DNA of 64,000 bases from Paenibacillus sp. sptzw28 (lineage in GTDB: Bacteria; Bacillota; Bacilli; Paenibacillales; Paenibacillaceae). Of this stretch, positions 16,527-25,251 are shown piece by piece. The notes below the pieces were generated by a model that did not search any database, was not told where the DNA came from, and was given only the letters and a program-made list of their open reading frames with translations. Position numbers and translations under genes: made by a program. The stretch lies in contig NZ_CP080545.1 in NCBI RefSeq assembly GCF_019550795.1, forward strand, positions 4,312,001 through 4,376,000. The letters run 5' to 3'. Each line of letters opens with the position of its first letter. The stretch's first letter is position 1.

Positions 16527-18368
16527 TTATACGCCCGCTTGAGCTGTCTTCCTCTGTTTATCCGCACGCTCCCGCTCGCTTTTGTTCAATATTTTTTTAC
16601 GGAGACGGATCGACTTCGGCGTTACTTCGCAATATTCATCGTCGTTCAAATATTCGAGCGCCTGTTCGAGCGAGAAGAGCACCGGCGTTTTCAAACGGAC
16701 GGTTTCATCCTTCGTAGCAGAACGGATGTTGGTCAGCTGCTTCTCCTTACAAATGTTGACGATGATGTCGCTGTCGCGGTTATGCTCTCCAACGATCATT
16801 CCCTCATAAACTTCCGTTCCCGGCTCCAGGAACAGCAGACCACGGTCTTCCACACCCAGCATACCGTAAAACGTCGAAGTTCCATTCTCGCTGGCGACGA
16901 GTACGCCTTGATGACGGCCGCCGACCGATTGTCCCGCAAGCGGACCATAGCTGTCGAACGCGTGGTTCATAATTCCATAGCCGCGGGTCAGTGTCAAGAA
17001 ATTCGTACGGTAGCCGATCAGACCTCGCGCCGGAATGATAAATTCCAAGCGGACCTGTCCCGTACCGTTATTGATCATGTTAACCATCTCGGCTTTACGC
17101 GTACCAAGGCTTTCCATTACGGCGCCGGTGCTTTCTTCCGGAACGTCGATAAGAAGGCGCTCGTAGGGTTCCATTTTGGTTCCGTCGATTTCTTTGATAA
17201 TAACCTCAGGCTTGGATACTTGCATTTCATAGCCTTCACGGCGCATGTTCTCAATTAGGATGCCCAAGTGGAGCTCACCGCGTCCGGATACTACGAAAGC
17301 GTCGGGGCTGTCGGTTTCTTCAACGCGCAGCGCCACATCCGTCTCCAGTTCCTTGAACAAGCGGTCCCTAAGTTTACGGGACGTTACCCATTTACCTTCG
17401 CGCCCGGCGAACGGACTGTTGTTAACCAGGAACGTCATTTGCAATGTCGGCTCATCGATTTTGAGCACAGGAAGTGCTTCCGGATTAGCAGGATCGGCGA
17501 TGGTCTCCCCGATATTGATCTCTTTGATGCCGGCAATCGCCACGATATCTCCCGCGCCCGCTTCTTCAACCTCTATACGCTTCAAACCTTGGAAACCGAA
17601 CAGCTTCTCGATACGGGCCTGCTTCGTTACGCCTTCCCGGTTGATTACCGCCACGGACTGGCCTTGACGAATTTTACCGCGGTTTACACGGCCAACGGCG
17701 ATACGGCCCAAGTATTCATTATAATCGAGCAGAGTAACCAGGAACTGAAGTGATTCGTCAACGCTCTCGGTAGGCGACGGTATATGCTCGATAATCGTTT
17801 CATACAGCGCCTGCATGTTATCGTCCTGCTTGTCGACATCGAGACTCGAAGTTCCCATTAAAGCCGATGCATACACGACCGGGAAGTCGAGCTGCTCATC
17901 GCTGGCTCCAAGCTCGATGAATAAATCGAGCACTTCGTCTACCACCTCGGTAGGGCTTGCATTCGGGCGGTCGATTTTGTTTAGAACTACGATAGGTGTA
18001 AGCTGGCTTTCGAGTGCCTTGCGTAAAACGAATTTGGTTTGCGGCATACATCCTTCGAATGCGTCAACGACTAGCAGAACGCCGTCAACCATTTTCATAA
18101 TCCGCTCCACTTCGCCGCCAAAGTCGGCGTGACCCGGCGTATCGACAATATTAATGAGATAGTCTTTGTAAGTGATCGCCGTATTTTTTGCCAGAATCGT
18201 AATGCCGCGCTCCCGTTCCAAATCGTTCGAATCCATAGCGCGTTCCTGCACCGCTTCGTTGTCCCGGAACGTTCCGGATTGCTGCAGCAATTTGTCGACG
18301 AGCGTTGTTTTACCATGGTCAACGTGTGCAATAATCGCGATGTTGCGTAAATTTTCTCTTGCTAGCAT
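16527..18368 (-). CDS. typA: Translational GTPase TypA/BipA
   Basis: A 613-residue ribosome-associated GTPase that helps 50S assembly at low temperature and under stress. GTPase motifs are AHVDHGKTT (G1), ERERGITI (G2), [10 protein letters not shown] (G3) and NKIDRP (G4), followed by EF-G-like domains III and V and the TypA-specific C-terminal domain. An ATG at 18368 begins [18 protein letters not shown] as in the family; a GTG four codons earlier is possible. It is followed by ylaH, the Bacillus order (typA is ylaG). Confidence 0.97.
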   Translation of the reverse strand: MLARENLRNIAIIAHVDHGKTTLVDKLLQQSGTFRDNEAVQERAMDSNDLERERGITILAKNTAITYKDYLINIVDTPGHADFGGEVERIMKMVDGVLLVVDAFEGCMPQTKFVLRKALESQLTPIVVLNKIDRPNASPTEVVDEVLDLFIELGASDEQLDFPVVYASALMGTSSLDVDKQDDNMQALYETIIEHIPSPTESVDESLQFLVTLLDYNEYLGRIAVGRVNRGKIRQGQSVAVINREGVTKQARIEKLFGFQGLKRIEVEEAGAGDIVAIAGIKEINIGETIADPANPEALPVLKIDEPTLQMTFLVNNSPFAGREGKWVTSRKLRDRLFKELETDVALRVEETDSPDAFVVSGRGELHLGILIENMRREGYEMQVSKPEVIIKEIDGTKMEPYERLLIDVPEESTGAVMESLGTRKAEMVNMINNGTGQVRLEFIIPARGLIGYRTNFLTLTRGYGIMNHAFDSYGPLAGQSVGGRHQGVLVASENGTSTFYGMLGVEDRGLLFLEPGTEVYEGMIVGEHNRDSDIIVNICKEKQLTNIRSATKDETVRLKTPVLFSLEQALEYLNDDEYCEVTPKSIRLRKKILNKSERERADKQRKTAQAGV

Positions 18369-18436
18369 TTCTGTATCCACTCCACTTTTCTATTCTGAAT
18401 TTTTTGTTGTTGCTCTGTAAAAATGTCTTGCTCTCG

Positions 18437-18919
18437 TCACCAGCGGGCTCTTCTCCCGGCGACCAGCCATCCGCCGATCGCAATAAGCCCTGCGGCAACC
18501 ACATACAACCCCCAGCCCCACAACAGCATTATGACAAAAAAAGATGCCGCAACCAGCGCCAGTACAATGGCGACCGTTAGCGGAAATTTCGGATGGGACA
18601 TTTCAAATAAGTGAAACTCGTACATCCCGATCGCAGCCCCGAAAATAAAAAAGGGCCACAGGTACTGCATATTGTTCCATCCGAATGCAATACAAAAGAA
18701 AAAAATTAAAGCGCTTATCGACAATATCGCACCCGGTACAAGCGCATAAGCGGGAAGCAATCTGCCGAAAAACAGCATATGCAGCAATATGCCAGGAATC
18801 AATACGAAAAGCGGCCAAAAATTAGTTCCAATAAATGCGAACAAGCCCATCTTCCCGAGTAAAATAACAACGCCGGCAAATAAAAAAAGAATACCGACGG
18901 TGTATTGATTTTTCGACAT
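18437..18919 (-). CDS. Multi-spanning membrane protein of unknown function
   Basis: A 160-residue protein with about five hydrophobic segments (YTVGILFLFAGVVILLGKMG, FWPLFVLIPGILLHMLFFG, VPGAILSISALIFFFCIAFG, and two near the C-terminus), resembling the LiaF/DUF5668 transmembrane unit. No soluble domain is present. The ATG at 18919 has AAAGGA nine bases upstream; the frame is open further upstream but overlaps the TerC gene. It lies after a TerC-family gene on the same strand, 106 bases away. Confidence 0.72.
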   Translation of the reverse strand: MSKNQYTVGILFLFAGVVILLGKMGLFAFIGTNFWPLFVLIPGILLHMLFFGRLLPAYALVPGAILSISALIFFFCIAFGWNNMQYLWPFFIFGAAIGMYEFHLFEMSHPKFPLTVAIVLALVAASFFVIMLLWGWGLYVVAAGLIAIGGWLVAGRRARW

Positions 18920-19025
18920 GCCCAAGATCCTTTCTCTCGACACTTTTTTATCATTACTAGTGTACTGGAATGGGCGGCAAAAAACCAGTGTATGAAGTGA
19001 AATTCCAACAAAAAAACGGTTGCGC

Positions 19026-19685
19026 TCATCTTTTAAGGCGAAGTAAAGCCACAATTATGACAAGCGGGATGCATAAAACCGGCAATGCCTGCTGTACAGT
19101 CGGATAGCTGTGCAGCCCTATTGCTGTGATACCGGGATCGTGGGCCATCATTTCACCGGCTGCATAGCCGAGCAGCCCTCCCCCCAAATAAACCAGAGGC
19201 GGATATTTACGCAGCAGCGATCCGAGTAGTTGGCTTCCCCAGATAATCATTGGAATGCTCAGTGCAATTCCCAGCAGGATAAGAACAGGCTCTCCTTCCG
19301 CAACGGCCGCGATCGCAAGCACATTATCCAGACTCATCACGAAGTCGGCGACGACAATGGTCCTGATCGCACCCGCAAGCGTAGTGGCCCTGCGCACATC
19401 GTGCATTTCGGAGGTATGCGCGGCAGCATCCGTCACAAGCTTAACTGCGATCAGAAACAGCAGTGCCGCTCCTGCAGCCTGCAGAAAGGGGACTTTCAGC
19501 AGCGCAATGGCTACTATCGTCAGCAAGCAGCGCAGTCCCACCGCGACCGCAGCTCCCCACCAAACCGCCTTCCGCCGCTGAGCCGGCGGCAGCTGTTGAC
19601 TGGCTAATGCAATGACTACGGCATTGTCGCCGCTTAATAGAACATTAATAAAAATAATTTCGGCAAAAATAATAAGGCTGTCCAA
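19026..19685 (-). CDS. TerC family membrane protein (YjbE-like)
   Basis: A 219-residue TerC-family protein, seven hydrophobic segments, with LLSGDNAVVIALAS in segment 1 and ADFVMSLDNVLAIAAVAEGE in the middle, the two acidic motifs of the family. Members have been linked to manganese export and to loading metal into secreted proteins. The start is TTG at 19685 with AGGAGGG eight bases upstream. It diverges from a second TerC gene, and the 152 bases between hold both promoters. No yybP-ykoY manganese riboswitch signature is visible there. Confidence 0.88.
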   Translation of the reverse strand: MDSLIIFAEIIFINVLLSGDNAVVIALASQQLPPAQRRKAVWWGAAVAVGLRCLLTIVAIALLKVPFLQAAGAALLFLIAVKLVTDAAAHTSEMHDVRRATTLAGAIRTIVVADFVMSLDNVLAIAAVAEGEPVLILLGIALSIPMIIWGSQLLGSLLRKYPPLVYLGGGLLGYAAGEMMAHDPGITAIGLHSYPTVQQALPVLCIPLVIIVALLRLKR

Positions 19686-19837
19686 TAGTCATACCCTCCT
19701 AACGACTGTGGAAAGATAAGCTTAAGAAACGGTATGTCCCTATTGGACAGCTTATGTTCAGAAAAAATATTTGAATCCATCTTTGTTCTCATACGTATAT
19801 ACTTTGGATTAACAGCGCATTGAAGGAGTGGACAGGA

Positions 19838-20539
19838 ATGGAATTTTTTTCGCTGGAGTTTTTCTCGGCACTGGTCACGATTGTATTTATCGATCTGATC
19901 CTGGCCGGAGATAATGCGATCGTCATCGGATTGGCGGCCCGCAAGCTGCCGAAAATTCAACAAAACAAAGCAGTAATATGGGGAACCGTCGGGGCGGTCG
20001 GTATCCGGGCGCTGGCCACAGTGCTAGTGGTATATTTGCTCGACATTCCGTGGTTGATGTTAACAGGGGGCATACTGCTGCTCTGGATCGCTTACAAGCT
20101 GCTCGTTGATGAGAGCAATCACGGCGATATTAAAGCAGGCAACACGCTGTGGCAATCGGTGAGGACAATCATTATCGCCGACGCCGCAATGGGTGTGGAC
20201 AATGTTATAGCCGTGGCGGGCGCTGCGCACGGTAATATTACACTGGTCATACTCGGTCTTATAATCAGCATTCCGATCGTCGTTTGGGGGAGCACCTTAT
20301 TTATCAAGATGATCGAACGGTTCCCATGGATCGTTTATGTAGGCTCCGGGGTGCTCGCGTACACCGCCGCAAAAATGATTACTCATGAGCCCTGGATCGA
20401 AAATTTCTTTGCAAAAAGCGACTTGTTCAGATGGTCATTCATGATACTGGTCGTGATCGTCATTGTCGTTGCGGGACTTTGGAGAAACACTGCAAAAAGC
20501 CGCAAAATGGCACATGAAAAAAGCAGGGAAACCCATTGA
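19838..20539 (+). CDS. TerC family membrane protein (YceF/YkoY-like paralogue)
   Basis: A 233-residue paralogue of the divergent neighbour, with LILAGDNAIVIGLAARKLP in segment 1 and ADAAMGVDNVIAVAGAAHG in the middle, the same acidic pair. Membrane segments continue to VVIVIVVAGLW, with a basic tail. It shares the family link to metal export. The ATG at 19838 has AAGGAG about nine bases upstream; a TTG at 19820 is the longer choice. Its stop lies inside the terminator shared with thiI. Confidence 0.88.
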   Translation: MEFFSLEFFSALVTIVFIDLILAGDNAIVIGLAARKLPKIQQNKAVIWGTVGAVGIRALATVLVVYLLDIPWLMLTGGILLLWIAYKLLVDESNHGDIKAGNTLWQSVRTIIIADAAMGVDNVIAVAGAAHGNITLVILGLIISIPIVVWGSTLFIKMIERFPWIVYVGSGVLAYTAAKMITHEPWIENFFAKSDLFRWSFMILVVIVIVVAGLWRNTAKSRKMAHEKSRETH

Positions 20540-20560
20540 TTATGGGCTCCCTGCTTTTTT
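20516..20560. terminator. Bidirectional terminator between terC paralogue and thiI
   Basis: AAGCAGGGA pairs with TCCCTGCTT, enclosing CCCAT/ATGGG, with an A-run before and a T-run after. The stop codon of the plus-strand gene lies within. Confidence 0.9.
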
Positions 20561-20564
20561 GTAT

Positions 20565-21785
20565 TTAGAACCAATCGTCGCTGCCCGCCTTTTCGGCAGC
20601 GGACTTATGTTCCGGCGAGATTTCCAGTATCTCCGTTGCGAAGACGGCGGCTTGGATCATTTCCTCCAATCCCGGAACAAAGGATTCCACTTTCCGAACC
20701 ACGTTCAAATTCGGATTAGTGCTCGGTGATTTCGGCACAAACAGGGTACAGCAATCCTCATAAGGCAGAATTGAGGTCTCATAAGTTCCGATTTGCACCG
20801 CAGTGCGAATAATATCGTTCTTGTCCATCATAATAAGCGGCCGCAGCAGCGGTAATTCTACGGTCCTGCCGATAACATTCATACTGCTCAGCGTCTGGCT
20901 GGCGACCTGACCAAGACTATCTCCGGTTATGATCCCGAGGGCGCCCGATTGTATGGCAATCCGCTCGGTTATCCTGAGCATCGAGCGTCTCATCAGCGTA
21001 ATGATCAAATGATCCTGATTGCATCCGGCAAGGGCCGTCTGAATATCGGTGAACGGCACCAGGTGCAGTCTAATCGGGGCGCCGCTGAAATGTGACAGCC
21101 TTCTGGTCAGCTCGATGACTTTTTCCTTGGCCTGCTCGCTGGTAAACGGGTAGCTGTGGAAGTGCACGGCTTCGATTTCAAGCCCTTTCCGCATCGACAG
21201 ATATCCGGCTACAGGGCTGTCGATCCCACCGGAGAGCATCAGCATCGCTTTACCGTTTGTAGCGAACGGAAAGCCCCCTGCCGCCTGCACCACCTCGCTG
21301 AAGATATAAGTGCCTTCAGGCTGGATCTCCACGCGCAGCTCCACCTCCGGCTCCTTTACATTGACCTTCAAAGCGGGTATGGCCCGCAGTACATGCGCCC
21401 CGACAAGCTGGTTCATTTGCTGAGAATCGTAAGGAAACGATTTCTCTACCCGGCGAACGGAAACCTTGAACGTTTCAGGCTCCCTCGCAAGCGATTTCAT
21501 AACGTCCAGAGCAGTGCCCAGTATGACTTCCAGTTCATTCGCCACACGCTTGACCGGACTGAAAGACCCGATGCCGAATACGTCCTTCAGGACGTCTGCA
21601 ATAGGGCTGTAAGGCTCATGATTTAAGGTAACATAGATCCGGCCGTAAGTGCGGTTGATCTTGACGCCCGGAAACGGGGCAAGCACCCTTCTCACCTGTT
21701 CTACCATTCTTTTCTCGAATTGACCGCGGTTGCGGCCTTTTATCGTATACTCGCCAAAGCGAATCAAGATTATATCCGGCGTCAT
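20565..21785 (-). CDS. thiI: tRNA 4-thiouridine synthase ThiI
   Basis: A 406-residue ThiI without rhodanese domain, the Bacillus type, which adds sulfur to uridine 8 of tRNA. Domains are an N-terminal ferredoxin-like part with GRNRGQFEKRM, a THUMP domain (to about residue 165), and the PP-loop ATPase with LMLSGGIDSPVAGYL. Sulfur comes from the desulfurase encoded just upstream, two bases away. The ATG at 21785 has AAAGGA about ten bases before it; upstream residues are not conserved. Confidence 0.96.
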   Translation of the reverse strand: MTPDIILIRFGEYTIKGRNRGQFEKRMVEQVRRVLAPFPGVKINRTYGRIYVTLNHEPYSPIADVLKDVFGIGSFSPVKRVANELEVILGTALDVMKSLAREPETFKVSVRRVEKSFPYDSQQMNQLVGAHVLRAIPALKVNVKEPEVELRVEIQPEGTYIFSEVVQAAGGFPFATNGKAMLMLSGGIDSPVAGYLSMRKGLEIEAVHFHSYPFTSEQAKEKVIELTRRLSHFSGAPIRLHLVPFTDIQTALAGCNQDHLIITLMRRSMLRITERIAIQSGALGIITGDSLGQVASQTLSSMNVIGRTVELPLLRPLIMMDKNDIIRTAVQIGTYETSILPYEDCCTLFVPKSPSTNPNLNVVRKVESFVPGLEEMIQAAVFATEILEISPEHKSAAEKAGSDDWF

Positions 21786-21787
21786 TC

Positions 21788-22945
21788 TCACTTGTCCTTT
21801 CTTTCGAGAGGCTTTAACTCCTGTACAACCTTCCGCAGCGTCCCGCACAAATATTCAAGCTCAGCCTCTCCGTGCTCATCGCCGAAGCTGATCCGAATGC
21901 CGCTTGACGCCCGTTCCCTCCCTGCACCCATAGCTTCCAGCACACGGCTGGGCTTATCGTCCTTGGACGAACATGCCGATTTGGTCGACGCGAGGATATT
22001 ATGCTTCTCGAGCATATGAACGAACACCTCAGGCTTCATTCCGGGGTAGGAAAAATTCACGATGTGCGGAGCCGTTCGGCCGAAATCGCTTCCGTTAAGC
22101 GACAATTCGGGAATTTCATTGATTGCGCCGACCAGAATGCTTCGCAATGCATACATTCGCTCACTGCGGACGGCAAGGCTCCCGGCAGCCAGGCGAAACG
22201 CCTTGGCCGCGGAGACGATCGCCGCAACATTCTCCGTACCTGGCCGCAGGCCATACTCCTGCAAGCCGCCTGAGAGCAGCGAGTTTAGCTGTACGCCTTC
22301 ACGTACATATAATAGTCCGACTCCCCTTGGTCCACCCACCTTATGTGCGGAAGCGGTAAACAAATCAATGCCGCATTCCGACAAATCAACCGGCACTTTA
22401 CCCACACTCTGTACGCCGTCGACATGAAACACAGGGCCGCGGCCGCGAGCCTTCAGCAGGCTCCCGATTTCTTTTACAGGTTGGATGGAGCCGACTTCAT
22501 TGTTTACATGCATGACGCTCACAACGGTCGTTTCGCCCGTCAAAGCGGCTTCTATATCGCTTGCCGACACGACGCCGCCGCCATCGGGCATCAGGTACGT
22601 GACCCGGAAGCCTTCCTTCTCCAGCCTCTTGAAGGTATCGAAGACAGAGGGGTGTTCGATAGCGGTTGTTATGAGATGCCTGCCTCGGTTAGCGTATGCC
22701 ATGGCGGCGCCGGCAACCGCCAGATTGTTGCTCTCCGTTCCGCCCGAGGTGAAGATCCACTCCTGCGGCTCTGTACTGAACAGACCGGCGATCACCGTTC
22801 TCGCCCTATCAAGCAATTGGCGGGCCTCCAAACCGCCCCGGTGCAGCGAGGAAGGGTTCGCATAATGCTTTGCCATCACTTCGGCCATCGTGCGGATGAC
22901 CTCTTCATGAGGGGGCGTAGAAGCGCAATGGTCGAAATAATACAT
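21788..22945 (-). CDS. nifZ: Cysteine desulfurase, NifZ/IscS type, partner of ThiI
   Basis: A 385-residue PLP enzyme that takes sulfur from cysteine. It begins MYYFDHCASTPPHEEVIRTM, has the PLP lysine in FTASAHKVGGPRGVGLLY (around residue 200) and the reactive cysteine loop STKSACSSKDD (around residue 325). In B. subtilis the equivalent gene (nifZ) directly precedes thiI and feeds sulfur into tRNA thiolation; the order is the same here. The ATG at 22945 has AAAGGAG about ten bases upstream. The name follows the neighbour gene and could be confused with other IscS paralogues. Confidence 0.9.
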   Translation of the reverse strand: MYYFDHCASTPPHEEVIRTMAEVMAKHYANPSSLHRGGLEARQLLDRARTVIAGLFSTEPQEWIFTSGGTESNNLAVAGAAMAYANRGRHLITTAIEHPSVFDTFKRLEKEGFRVTYLMPDGGGVVSASDIEAALTGETTVVSVMHVNNEVGSIQPVKEIGSLLKARGRGPVFHVDGVQSVGKVPVDLSECGIDLFTASAHKVGGPRGVGLLYVREGVQLNSLLSGGLQEYGLRPGTENVAAIVSAAKAFRLAAGSLAVRSERMYALRSILVGAINEIPELSLNGSDFGRTAPHIVNFSYPGMKPEVFVHMLEKHNILASTKSACSSKDDKPSRVLEAMGAGRERASSGIRISFGDEHGEAELEYLCGTLRKVVQELKPLERKDK

Positions 22946-23054
22946 CTGCCGATTCTCCTTTCCCGTGCAAAATAAAAAGATCAACGACAGAGCCCGGCGG
23001 CTTCACGGACAGAGCTCTTCGCGATCTATACATCCTTGGAAACAATGTTCCTGT

Positions 23055-23756
23055 TTAAACTGCGTACATCGCCTTGGCGTTTAACACTTTCTCAATGTAC
23101 CGCCGTGTTTCTGAAGGCAGCGATTCAAGCTTCTCCGCGACGTCTGCATCCGTCCGGATACCCGCCCTGTCGACCCGGCCGGGACCGGCATTGTATGCGG
23201 CGAGAGCAGCCTGCTCGTTGCCTTCGTATTTACGCATCAGGTAGGACAGAAAACGTGCGCCGCCCTCAATATTTTGCTTAGGATCGAAAGAGTTCGTCAC
23301 ACCAAGTCCGCGGGCTGTCGCATCCATCAACTGCATGAGCCCTTTGGCCCCGGCCGAAGATACGGAATTCGGATTAAAGGAAGATTCGGTATGGATCACG
23401 GCCCTGATCAATGTGGGATCGATTCCGAATTTCGAAGCGGCTTCGTTTATGTAGGAATCATAGGACGAGGAATCGCCCGCGGGAACTTCACCGGTGTTCT
23501 GGATTGACGGAAAATAAGGCAGCGGCTGCTTGAATAATTGCGCTGCGGATGCCGTATCTGTCATGGCTTCCGTTTCGCCGCCGGGTTGAAGAAGCCCGCT
23601 TGATTCCGATAGAAGCTGCTGAAGCATATCGCCGAACAATGAGGACCCGTTGTCAGTACCCGTTGAAAGCATGTTCTGGCTGCTGCCGTCCAAATTGAGA
23701 CCGGGCATCCACTGCAGCTGGAGCAGCGTTCTCATAATGCGTGGGTCGATGCTCAT
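23055..23756 (-). CDS. Lytic transglycosylase (SLT domain), YjbJ/CwlQ-like
   Basis: A 233-residue protein with a C-terminal SLT (goose-lysozyme-like) domain: AVIHTESSFNPNSVSSAGAKG holds the catalytic glutamate, followed by GLMQLM and AALAAYNAGPGRVDR. It cuts glycan strands of peptidoglycan. Residues 1-100 form an unstructured linker without signal peptide, as in YjbJ/CwlQ, the closest named relative. GGAGG lies six bases before the ATG. It is a single gene. Confidence 0.9.
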   Translation of the reverse strand: MSIDPRIMRTLLQLQWMPGLNLDGSSQNMLSTGTDNGSSLFGDMLQQLLSESSGLLQPGGETEAMTDTASAAQLFKQPLPYFPSIQNTGEVPAGDSSSYDSYINEAASKFGIDPTLIRAVIHTESSFNPNSVSSAGAKGLMQLMDATARGLGVTNSFDPKQNIEGGARFLSYLMRKYEGNEQAALAAYNAGPGRVDRAGIRTDADVAEKLESLPSETRRYIEKVLNAKAMYAV

Positions 23757-23856
23757 CGTTTTCCTCCGATCTGCCCTATAATAATGACAGAATTTGATCT
23801 TATTTTACATCGTTTTCAATGGATATGCCAGCATGTTTATAGACCCACCATAAGAA

Positions 23857-23893
23857 TTGCAAAATAACCGGCGGAGGATTATGTCCGCCGGTT
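23857..23893 (-). terminator. Terminator of the DUF1540-associated transcript
   Basis: AACCGGCGGA pairs perfectly with TCCGCCGGTT around an 8-base loop, followed on the minus strand by ATTTTG. Confidence 0.8.
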
Positions 23894-23904
23894 GGTGCCG
23901 TACC

Positions 23905-24303
23905 CTACGTGATAGCGTAATAAACGGGTATGAGCACAAGATACGAAAGCATAGCGATCAAGCCTAATGTAATGGACCAGATTCCAAGAACCCTCGCCCC
24001 TTGGCGAAATGCGATGTACCCTACGACCGCTGCAGACACACCAAGCAGCACAGGCCATATAAACCAGGACATCACAGCGAGAACGAGAGCCGACCAGCCT
24101 GTCGCGACACCTGCGGAACGGGTCTCTTGTACGGCGTCGTTACGCAGCCGTCGCGAGCGGTCTTGCCTGCCGGCAGCAGTCGGTGGTGCGATCTCGGCAG
24201 CCATCTCTGCGTTGTAAGGACGGCTGTCGAGTTCCAGAGATTGGTGCGTTTTTGAAACATCATCCGCCGAATGCTTCTGATGGTGTCCCATATTGCGCCT
24301 CAT
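23905..24303 (-). CDS. Small membrane protein with a histidine/charged tail
   Basis: A 132-residue protein. The first 60 residues are hydrophilic; two or three hydrophobic segments follow (WSALVLAVMSWFIWPVLLGVSAAVVG, SITLGLIAMLSYLVLIPVYY), the DUF4190-like pattern. The function is unknown. Its ATG overlaps the TGA of the DUF1540 gene as ATGA, indicating translational coupling. A second ATG at 24291, with GAGG seven bases upstream, is an alternative start. Confidence 0.7.
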   Translation of the reverse strand: MRRNMGHHQKHSADDVSKTHQSLELDSRPYNAEMAAEIAPPTAAGRQDRSRRLRNDAVQETRSAGVATGWSALVLAVMSWFIWPVLLGVSAAVVGYIAFRQGARVLGIWSITLGLIAMLSYLVLIPVYYAIT

Positions 24304-24512
24304 TGTTTCGGCTTAAACGTGTGGCAGCACGTGCCGGCGGATTCCTTCGCGGCATCCTTATGCTCCGAGATATAGTTCTCCTCGGCAAACTCAGCTTTGA
24401 AATTATCATGCGCATGGCTGTCGACATCAATCATGATCTCATCGGCATGACAATTGTTGCCCTGCCCCCAATAGGTGCAGTTCGAGACGCTGCAGCTTAC
24501 GCCTTTCGGCAT
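24300..24512 (-). CDS. DUF1540 small cysteine-rich protein
   Basis: A 70-residue protein with cysteines in the DUF1540 pattern (GVSCSVSNCTYWGQGNNCHADEI) and a second pair AGTCCHTF at the end. The cysteine-histidine arrangement suggests metal binding. The function is unknown. Its only ribosome site, GGGGGTG, is the 3' arm of an 11-bp hairpin, so translation may depend on opening that stem. It overlaps the following membrane-protein gene by ATGA. Confidence 0.82.
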   Translation of the reverse strand: MPKGVSCSVSNCTYWGQGNNCHADEIMIDVDSHAHDNFKAEFAEENYISEHKDAAKESAGTCCHTFKPKQ

Positions 24513-24518
24513 AAAAAT

Positions 24519-24553
24519 CACCCCCGGTATTCAAGTTGCCCGTACCGGGGGTG
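24519..24553 (-). promoter_or_regulatory. Hairpin sequestering the DUF1540 ribosome binding site
   Basis: On the minus strand CACCCCCGGTA pairs perfectly with TACCGGGGGTG around 13 bases, followed by ATTTTTATG, where ATG is the DUF1540 start. The stem therefore looks like the ypuI terminator and also contains the Shine-Dalgarno sequence of the next gene. It ends 13 bases before the ypuI stop codon. Confidence 0.75.
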
Positions 24554-24565
24554 AGTTATGCCTGT

Positions 24566-25066
24566 TTATTTTTGGCCCTGCATGCGGCGCTGCGTCATGT
24601 AGTCGCTCTCGTAGTAAGATAAATCATCGCGAAGTTCCTCGAACACTTTGGAAACCGTGAGAACCGTATCGCGGGCTTCACCGACCGGTTTTCTGCGGAA
24701 TCGGATCGCGTCCTGCCCGGTGTAGGCATAACGGCCGTCCTCGGAGTAACATTCGTTTTTCGGATAGAAAAACGCATTCACACACTGATGGTATGCTTCA
24801 TAAAGTGCGCGTTCCGCGAAATCGTTGTCGAAATTGGGGCGTCTGATCGCTACACCCAATTTTTCGTAAGCGACTTCCGAGAAAACGAGCAGATGGCGAA
24901 GGTCAGACAGCAATCCTTTATAGAAAAGCTCCGCTTCATTCCCTTGGTCTTCAGCTACAAGCTGTGGAAGCGCATGCTGGTTTAAAAAAGTCTCCAGGTG
25001 CCCAATAGCATGTTTTAACTTGTCCCTTGTCGACTCGCTCAGCGGTTTCACGTTTGTCGATGGCAT
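24566..25066 (-). CDS. ypuI: YpuI family protein (DUF3907)
   Basis: A 166-residue soluble protein matching YpuI/DUF3907 of Bacillales (DKLKHAIGHLETFLNQHALPQ at the start, ALYEAYHQCVNAFFYPKNECY in the middle). The function is unknown. The protein is mostly alpha-helical and has no export signal. It is followed by the hairpin that precedes the DUF1540 gene. Confidence 0.85.
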   Translation of the reverse strand: MPSTNVKPLSESTRDKLKHAIGHLETFLNQHALPQLVAEDQGNEAELFYKGLLSDLRHLLVFSEVAYEKLGVAIRRPNFDNDFAERALYEAYHQCVNAFFYPKNECYSEDGRYAYTGQDAIRFRRKPVGEARDTVLTVSKVFEELRDDLSYYESDYMTQRRMQGQK

Positions 25067-25251
25067 AATCGGTAGATCCCCTTTCGTCGTTCAAAACCAT
25101 ACTTAAACCATTACATCGTACCACAAAATGCATGCGGATGGTACTGTCTGAGCGACGAGTTTGCCGTATATTTTCATGAGCCGGACCGAACTCTAAGCAA
25201 TAGCAGCCGGAGACGGCTCATTGATCAGGAACCCGAGGAGGAACTAACCAA

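Noticed and set aside
25117..25143. Inverted repeat GTACCA/TGGTAC upstream of the protease
   Set aside because: Only six bases per arm with no supporting context; likely chance.
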